Shown here piece by piece: positions 59,948-64,000 of a stretch of DNA of 64,000 bases. Both the position numbers and the translations under genes were made by a program. Origin of the DNA: Saccharopolyspora endophytica (GTDB taxonomy: Bacteria; Actinomycetota; Actinomycetes; Mycobacteriales; Pseudonocardiaceae); NCBI RefSeq assembly GCF_018070075.1, contig NZ_JAGPXE010000002.1, positions 620,001 to 684,000 of the forward strand. Direction: 5' to 3'. The notes beneath the pieces were generated by a model. The model saw only the letters and a program-made list of their open reading frames with translations. It was not told where the DNA came from and ran no database searches. Each line of letters starts with the position of its first letter. Position 1 is the first letter of the stretch.

Positions 59948-60985
59948 GTGAAAGTAGGACTGCAGCTCGGGTACTGGGGTGCCGCTCCACCGCAGAACGC
60001 CCGAGAACTCGTTCTCGAAGCCGACCGGGTCGGATTCGACGCCGTCTTCGCCGCGGAGTCGTGGGGTTCGGACGCGTTCACGCCGCTGGCGTGGTGGGGT
60101 TCGGACACGCGCGGCGTCCGGCTGGGCACGTCGGTCGCCCAGATGTCGGCGCGCTCGCCGGCCTCCTGCGCGATGCACGCGCTGACCCTCGACCACCTCT
60201 CCGGCGGCCGCGCGGTCCTCGGTCTGGGCGTCTCCGGGCCGCAGGTGGTGGAGGGCTGGTACGGCCAGCCGTTCGCCAAGCCGCTGGCCCGGACCAGGGA
60301 GTACGTCTCGATCGTGCGGCAGGTGCTGGCGCGCGAGGCGCCGATCCGCAACGACGGGCCGCACCACCGGCTGCCCTACGACGGGCCCGGTTCGCTGGGG
60401 CTGGGCAAGCCGCTCAAGCCCATCACCCACCCGCTGCGCGCGGACCTGCCGATCTGGCTGGGCGCGGAGGGGCCGAAGAACGTCGCGCAGACCGCCGAGA
60501 TCGCCGACGGCTGGATCGCGGTCTACTACTCGCCCCGGGTCGGCCCGATGTACGAGGAGTGGCTGGCCGAGGGCTTCGCCCGCGAGGGCGCTCGCCGCAC
60601 CCGTGAGGAGTTCGAGGTGGCCGCGACCTGCCAGGTCGTGGTCACCGACGACCCGGAGTCCGAGCGCGCCAAGCTCAAGCCGTCGGTGGCGCTCTACCTC
60701 GGCGGGATGGGCGCGCCGGGGATGAACTTCCACGCCGAGTTGTTCCGCCGGATGGGTTATGACGAGGCGGTTTCCGACATCGAGCGGCTCTTCGCCGCGG
60801 GTCGCCGCGAGGAGGCGGTGGCGGCGGTGCCGGACGAGGTGATCGACGACGTGGCCATCATCGGCGACCGCGACCACGTCCGCGAGCGGATCGCGGTGTG
60901 GGAGAAGGCCGGTGTGGACGTGCTGCTGGTCGGCTGCCGCGACGTCGAGCACGTCCGGTCGGTCGCCGACGCCGTCCAGAGCTGA
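59948..60985 (+). CDS. LLM-class F420-dependent oxidoreductase, Rv3520c-like
   Basis: This 345-residue luciferase-like oxidoreductase resembles Rv3520c, a KstR-regulated gene next to Rv3521-Rv3523. The barrel contains QLGYWGAAPPQNARELVLEA, FDAVFAAESWGSDAFTPLAW, GRAVLGLGVSGPQVVEGWYG and PIWLGAEGPKNVAQTAEIAD. GTG at 59948 follows GGGAGG. The reaction is undefined; a flavin or F420 redox step on a sterol-derived substrate is likely. A KstR-like site lies 69 bases upstream. Confidence 0.87.
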   Translation: MKVGLQLGYWGAAPPQNARELVLEADRVGFDAVFAAESWGSDAFTPLAWWGSDTRGVRLGTSVAQMSARSPASCAMHALTLDHLSGGRAVLGLGVSGPQVVEGWYGQPFAKPLARTREYVSIVRQVLAREAPIRNDGPHHRLPYDGPGSLGLGKPLKPITHPLRADLPIWLGAEGPKNVAQTAEIADGWIAVYYSPRVGPMYEEWLAEGFAREGARRTREEFEVAATCQVVVTDDPESERAKLKPSVALYLGGMGAPGMNFHAELFRRMGYDEAVSDIERLFAAGRREEAVAAVPDEVIDDVAIIGDRDHVRERIAVWEKAGVDVLLVGCRDVEHVRSVADAVQS

Positions 60986-61060
60986 AATCTGTTCTCGGTG
61001 GGAGCGGGGCGCGGGCCGGAATGTTCGCAGCCGGTTCGGTCCGCGACCTTGCTCGATAAC

Positions 61061-61074
61061 TGCAACACGTTCTA
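61061..61074. promoter_or_regulatory. KstR operator upstream of fadD
   Basis: TGCAACACGTTCTA matches TnnAACnnGTTnnA fully. It lies 46 bases before the fadD start. Confidence 0.78.
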
Positions 61075-61120
61075 GGTTTGTTCGGCTGGGGAAAGCTCAC
61101 GCCGTCGACAGGAGTCCGCC

Positions 61121-62671
61121 GTGGCCGACATAGGACTGTGGAACATCGCCGACCAGCAGCCGAACCGCACGGCCGTGGTCTCGCCGGACGGTGGCTCGGT
61201 GACCTACGCCGAGCTCGCCGCCGCCGCCGACCGGTACGGCCGCGGTCTGCAGAGCATGGGACTGGAACCGGGCGACAGCATCGTGCTGATGCTGCCCAAC
61301 GGCGCGGACCTGCTGGCCGCGTACTTCGCCGCGATCCAGACCGGGTTGTACGTGGTGACCGTGAACTGGCACCTGGTCGGTGCCGAGGTCGCCTACATCG
61401 TCGAGGACAGCGGTGCCAAGGCGTTCATCGCGCACGAGCGCTTCGCCGATGCCGCCTCCGACGCCGCCGCGCGCAGCGGGCTGCCCAGCGCGGCGCGCTT
61501 CGCCGTCGGCGAGGTGGCGGGGTTCCAGCCGCTGGCGAACCTCGGCGCGGACGAACCCGCCAAGCGGCCCGACGTGCGCACCACGGGTTCGCCGATGCTC
61601 TACACCTCCGGGACCACCGGTCGCCCCAAGGGCGTGCGCAGGCCGCTGAGCGGTGCCGACCCGGACGACGTCCCGGCCGCCAACGCGTGGTTCTTCGGGG
61701 TGTTCGGGCTCAAGCCCTTCGACGATCACGTGCACCTGTGCGGGTCGCCGCTCTACCACACGGCGGTGCTCAACTTCGTGAGCATCTCCATCCAGTTCGG
61801 GCACACGGCGGTGCTGATGGACCGCTGGGGCGCCGAGGAGATGCTGCGGTTGATCGAGCGGCACCGCGTCACGCACAGCCACATGGTCCCCACCCAGTTC
61901 CACCGGCTGCTGGCGCTGCCGCAGGAGGCCCGCGAGCGCTACGACGTGTCCTCGCTGCGCACCATGATCCACGGTGCCGCACCGTGCCCGCAGGAGGTCA
62001 AGCGCGCGATGCTGGACTGGTGGGGTCCGGTGGTCGTGGAGTACTACGCGGCCACCGAAGGCGGCGGCACGACGATCATGGCCGACGAGTGGCTGCGCAA
62101 GCCCGGTTCGGTGGGCAAGCCGTGGCCGGGTTCGGTGGTCAGCGTGCTCGGCGACGACGGTGAGCAGCTGCCGGCCGGTGAGATCGGCACCGTCTACATG
62201 CAGATGGGCGGCTCGACCTTCGAGTACCACAACGACAAGAAGAAGACTCAGGAATCGCGGGTGGGTGACCTGTTCACCCTGGGTGACGTCGGCTACCTCG
62301 ACTCCGACGGCTACCTGTACCTGTGCGACCGGCGCAACGACATGATCATCTCGGGTGGCGTGAACATCTACCCGGCGGAGATCGAGAACGCGCTGTCGGT
62401 GCACGACAAGGTCACCGACGTGGCGGTGTTCGGCGTGCCGCACGACGACTGGGGCGAGGAGGTCAAGGCCGTCGTCCAGCCCGCCGAGGGCGTCGCCGCG
62501 GGCGATGAGCTGTCCGCGGAGCTGCTGGCCTACGCGAAGGAGCGGCTGGCCAAGTTCAAGGTGCCGCGCAGCATCGACTACATCGATGAGCTGCCGCGCG
62601 ACCCCAACGGCAAGCTCTACAAGCGCAAGCTGCGCGACCCGTACTGGGAGGGCCGCGAGACGGCCATCTGA
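61121..62671 (+). CDS. Acyl-CoA ligase (FadD family)
   Basis: This is a 516-residue AMP-forming acyl-CoA synthetase. The ATP-binding P-loop is MLYTSGTTGRPKGVRR; MVPTQFHRLL, YYAATEGGG and LGDVGYLDSDGYLYLCDRRN follow. The C-terminal catalytic Lys is in PRDPNGKLYKRKLRDPYW. GTG at 61121 follows AGGAG. It differs from fadD19 and lacks the features of FadD17. It may activate a steroid acid or a fatty acid. The KstR site directly upstream supports a sterol role. The precise substrate is not visible. Confidence 0.86.
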   Translation: MADIGLWNIADQQPNRTAVVSPDGGSVTYAELAAAADRYGRGLQSMGLEPGDSIVLMLPNGADLLAAYFAAIQTGLYVVTVNWHLVGAEVAYIVEDSGAKAFIAHERFADAASDAAARSGLPSAARFAVGEVAGFQPLANLGADEPAKRPDVRTTGSPMLYTSGTTGRPKGVRRPLSGADPDDVPAANAWFFGVFGLKPFDDHVHLCGSPLYHTAVLNFVSISIQFGHTAVLMDRWGAEEMLRLIERHRVTHSHMVPTQFHRLLALPQEARERYDVSSLRTMIHGAAPCPQEVKRAMLDWWGPVVVEYYAATEGGGTTIMADEWLRKPGSVGKPWPGSVVSVLGDDGEQLPAGEIGTVYMQMGGSTFEYHNDKKKTQESRVGDLFTLGDVGYLDSDGYLYLCDRRNDMIISGGVNIYPAEIENALSVHDKVTDVAVFGVPHDDWGEEVKAVVQPAEGVAAGDELSAELLAYAKERLAKFKVPRSIDYIDELPRDPNGKLYKRKLRDPYWEGRETAI

Positions 62672-62804
62672 CCTGCGGTGATCGGTGCGCGACCGCGTGC
62701 GGTGGCAGGAGTGCTCCGCTGCACGCGGTTTCGTGCTGCCCATCGGGTTCTTCCATGGCGAACCGCCCGTTTCGCGGTAGCACCTCCACCCCCTTGTCAT
62801 CGGC

Positions 62805-62818
62805 GATAACACGTTCTA
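62805..62818. promoter_or_regulatory. KstR-like operator upstream of fadD19
   Basis: GATAACACGTTCTA matches TnnAACnnGTTnnA with one mismatch (first base). It ends ten bases before the fadD19 start. Confidence 0.7.
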
Positions 62819-62828
62819 CTTTTTTCGA

Positions 62829-64000
62829 GTGGCACTCAACATCGCAGATCTCTTCGAGCACGCAGTCGACATGGTCCCTGAGCGCGTCGCAGTGGTCTGC
62901 GGCGAGCGCCAGGTGACGTTCGCGGAACTGGAGCAGCGGTCCAACCGGCTGGCCCACCACCTCGCCGCCAAGGGCGTCGGTCCGGGCGCGCACATCGGTG
63001 TGTACTCCAGGAACTCGATCGAAGCGCTGGAGGCGATGCTCGCGGCGTACAAGCTGCGCGCGGTCGCGATCAACGTGAACTACCGCTACGTGCCCGCCGA
63101 GCTGCAGTACATCTTCGACAACGCGGACATGGTCGCGCTGGTCCACGAGCGGCGCTACAGCGACCACGTCGCCGAGGTGCTGCCGCAGGTTCCGGCGTTG
63201 AATCACGTTCTAGTGATCGAGGACGGTTCGGACGCCGACCACACCCGCTACGGCGGTGTGGAGTACGAGTCCGCGCTCGCCGCCCAGCGCGCCGACCGCG
63301 ACTTCGCCGAGCGCAGCTCCGACGACCTCTACCTGCTCTACACCGGCGGCACCACCGGCATGCCCAAGGGCGTCATGTGGCGCCAGGAGGACGTCTGGCG
63401 CGTCCTCGGCGGCGGCATCGACTTCATGACCGGCGAGTACGTCAAGGACGAGTGGGAACTCGCCCGCACCGGCGCGGAAACCGGTGGCCTGGTGCGACTT
63501 CCGGCGGCCCCGTTCATCCACGGCGCGGCGCAGTGGGCCACCTTCGGCAACCTCTTCGCCTGCGCCACCACCGTCTTCGTCCCCGAGTTCGACCCGCACG
63601 AGGTGTGGCGGGCCGTCGAGCGCAACGGGGTCAACGTGCTGGCCATCGTCGGAGACGCCATGGCGCGCCCCATGATCGAAGCGCTCCACGAGGGCGACTA
63701 CGACGCCTCCTCGGTGGTCGCGATCTCCTCCACGGCCGCGCTGTTCTCCACCTCGGTCAAGCACCAGTACCTCGACGCGCTGCCCCACGTGGTGATCACC
63801 GACGCCATCGGCTCCTCGGAGACCGGCTTCGGCGGCATCGGCATCGTCACCAAGGACGGCGTGCAGACCGAAGGCCCCCGCGTCACCGCCGACCGCAAGC
63901 TCATCGTCATCGACGACGACAACCGGCCGCTGGAGCCGGGAACCGGGCAGATCGGCTGGCTGGCCAAGACGGGGCACGTGCCGCTGGGCTACTACAAGGA
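62829..64000 (+). CDS. fadD19: Sterol side-chain CoA ligase FadD19, 5' part
   Basis: About 390 residues of an acyl-CoA ligase are visible before the window ends; FadD19 is normally about 550. It begins VALNIADLFEHAVDMVPERV, and the P-loop is LLYTGGTTGMPKGVMWR. The blocks DNADMVALVHERRYSDHVAE and ITDAIGSSETGFGG match M. tuberculosis FadD19 (Rv3515c), the 3-oxocholest-4-en-26-oate CoA ligase that follows CYP125. The GTG start at 62829 has no Shine-Dalgarno sequence and lies ten bases after the KstR-like site, so a leaderless mRNA is plausible. The C-terminal domain is outside the window. Confidence 0.9.
   Translation, partial: MALNIADLFEHAVDMVPERVAVVCGERQVTFAELEQRSNRLAHHLAAKGVGPGAHIGVYSRNSIEALEAMLAAYKLRAVAINVNYRYVPAELQYIFDNADMVALVHERRYSDHVAEVLPQVPALNHVLVIEDGSDADHTRYGGVEYESALAAQRADRDFAERSSDDLYLLYTGGTTGMPKGVMWRQEDVWRVLGGGIDFMTGEYVKDEWELARTGAETGGLVRLPAAPFIHGAAQWATFGNLFACATTVFVPEFDPHEVWRAVERNGVNVLAIVGDAMARPMIEALHEGDYDASSVVAISSTAALFSTSVKHQYLDALPHVVITDAIGSSETGFGGIGIVTKDGVQTEGPRVTADRKLIVIDDDNRPLEPGTGQIGWLAKTGHVPLGYYK

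Noticed and set aside
60974..60987. KstR site after the LLM gene (TGAAATCTGTTCTC)
   Set aside because: The AAC half-site is broken (AAT) and the last base also mismatches. The full-consensus site at 61061 explains fadD control.

Overview
This window is high-GC actinomycete DNA with dense genes, frequent GTG starts and many 4-base start/stop overlaps. The combination of gene content, complete cholesterol-type catabolic operons and a DUF397 protein suggests a Pseudonocardiales organism such as Saccharopolyspora. That assignment is inference and not a direct read-out.

Region 1 (1-12.1 kb) carries transport and housekeeping genes. A truncated CitA-like sensor kinase (minus strand) faces a complete tripartite tricarboxylate transporter operon (tctC-tctB-tctA). 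A MerR-type regulator, an orphan DUF397 protein and the RNA-binding protein Tex (minus) follow. A second complete tctCBA operon comes next, then a membrane-anchored GH25 muramidase. Region 2 (12.1-16.6 kb) is a 1349-residue TPR-repeat protein and a small hypothetical protein.

Region 3 (16.6-31.3 kb) matches the KstR2 regulon for degradation of steroid rings C/D (the HIP pathway): fadA6, a hadAB-like dehydratase pair, fadE31-32-33 with an extra enoyl-CoA hydratase, fadE30-ipdF-kstR2, echA20-ipdA-ipdB-ipdC, and two further SDR genes. Four copies of a KstR2-type palindrome (AnCAAGnnCTTGnT) lie at its promoters. One lies inside the start of kstR2 itself.

Region 4 (31.3-64 kb) matches the KstR regulon for side-chain and A/B-ring degradation. 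It holds kstR, fadE34, the igr-type operon (chsE1-chsE2-chsH2-chsH1-ltp2), hsaE-hsaG-hsaF, hsaA-hsaD-hsaC-hsaB, divergent fadA5/cyp125, an ltp3/ltp4/DUF35 set with LLM oxidoreductases, a fadD and the 5' part of fadD19. Eleven KstR-like sites (TnnAACnnGTTnnA, with up to one mismatch) sit at promoters. Together the genes would take a C27 sterol through side-chain activation and shortening, cleavage of rings A/B, and final C/D-ring breakdown to acetyl-CoA, propionyl-CoA, pyruvate and succinyl-CoA. KshAB, KstD and FadD3 are not in this window.

Four features are less ordinary. (i) A glycosyltransferase / methyltransferase / terpenoid-toroid / methyltransferase cassette lies between kstR and fadE34. 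(ii) A TnpB-only IS200/IS605-type element has split the ltp4-ltp3 operon exactly at a stop/start junction. (iii) Two families of short palindromic repeats occupy intergenic 3' ends. (iv) Three KstR-like sites are stacked in front of hsaE.
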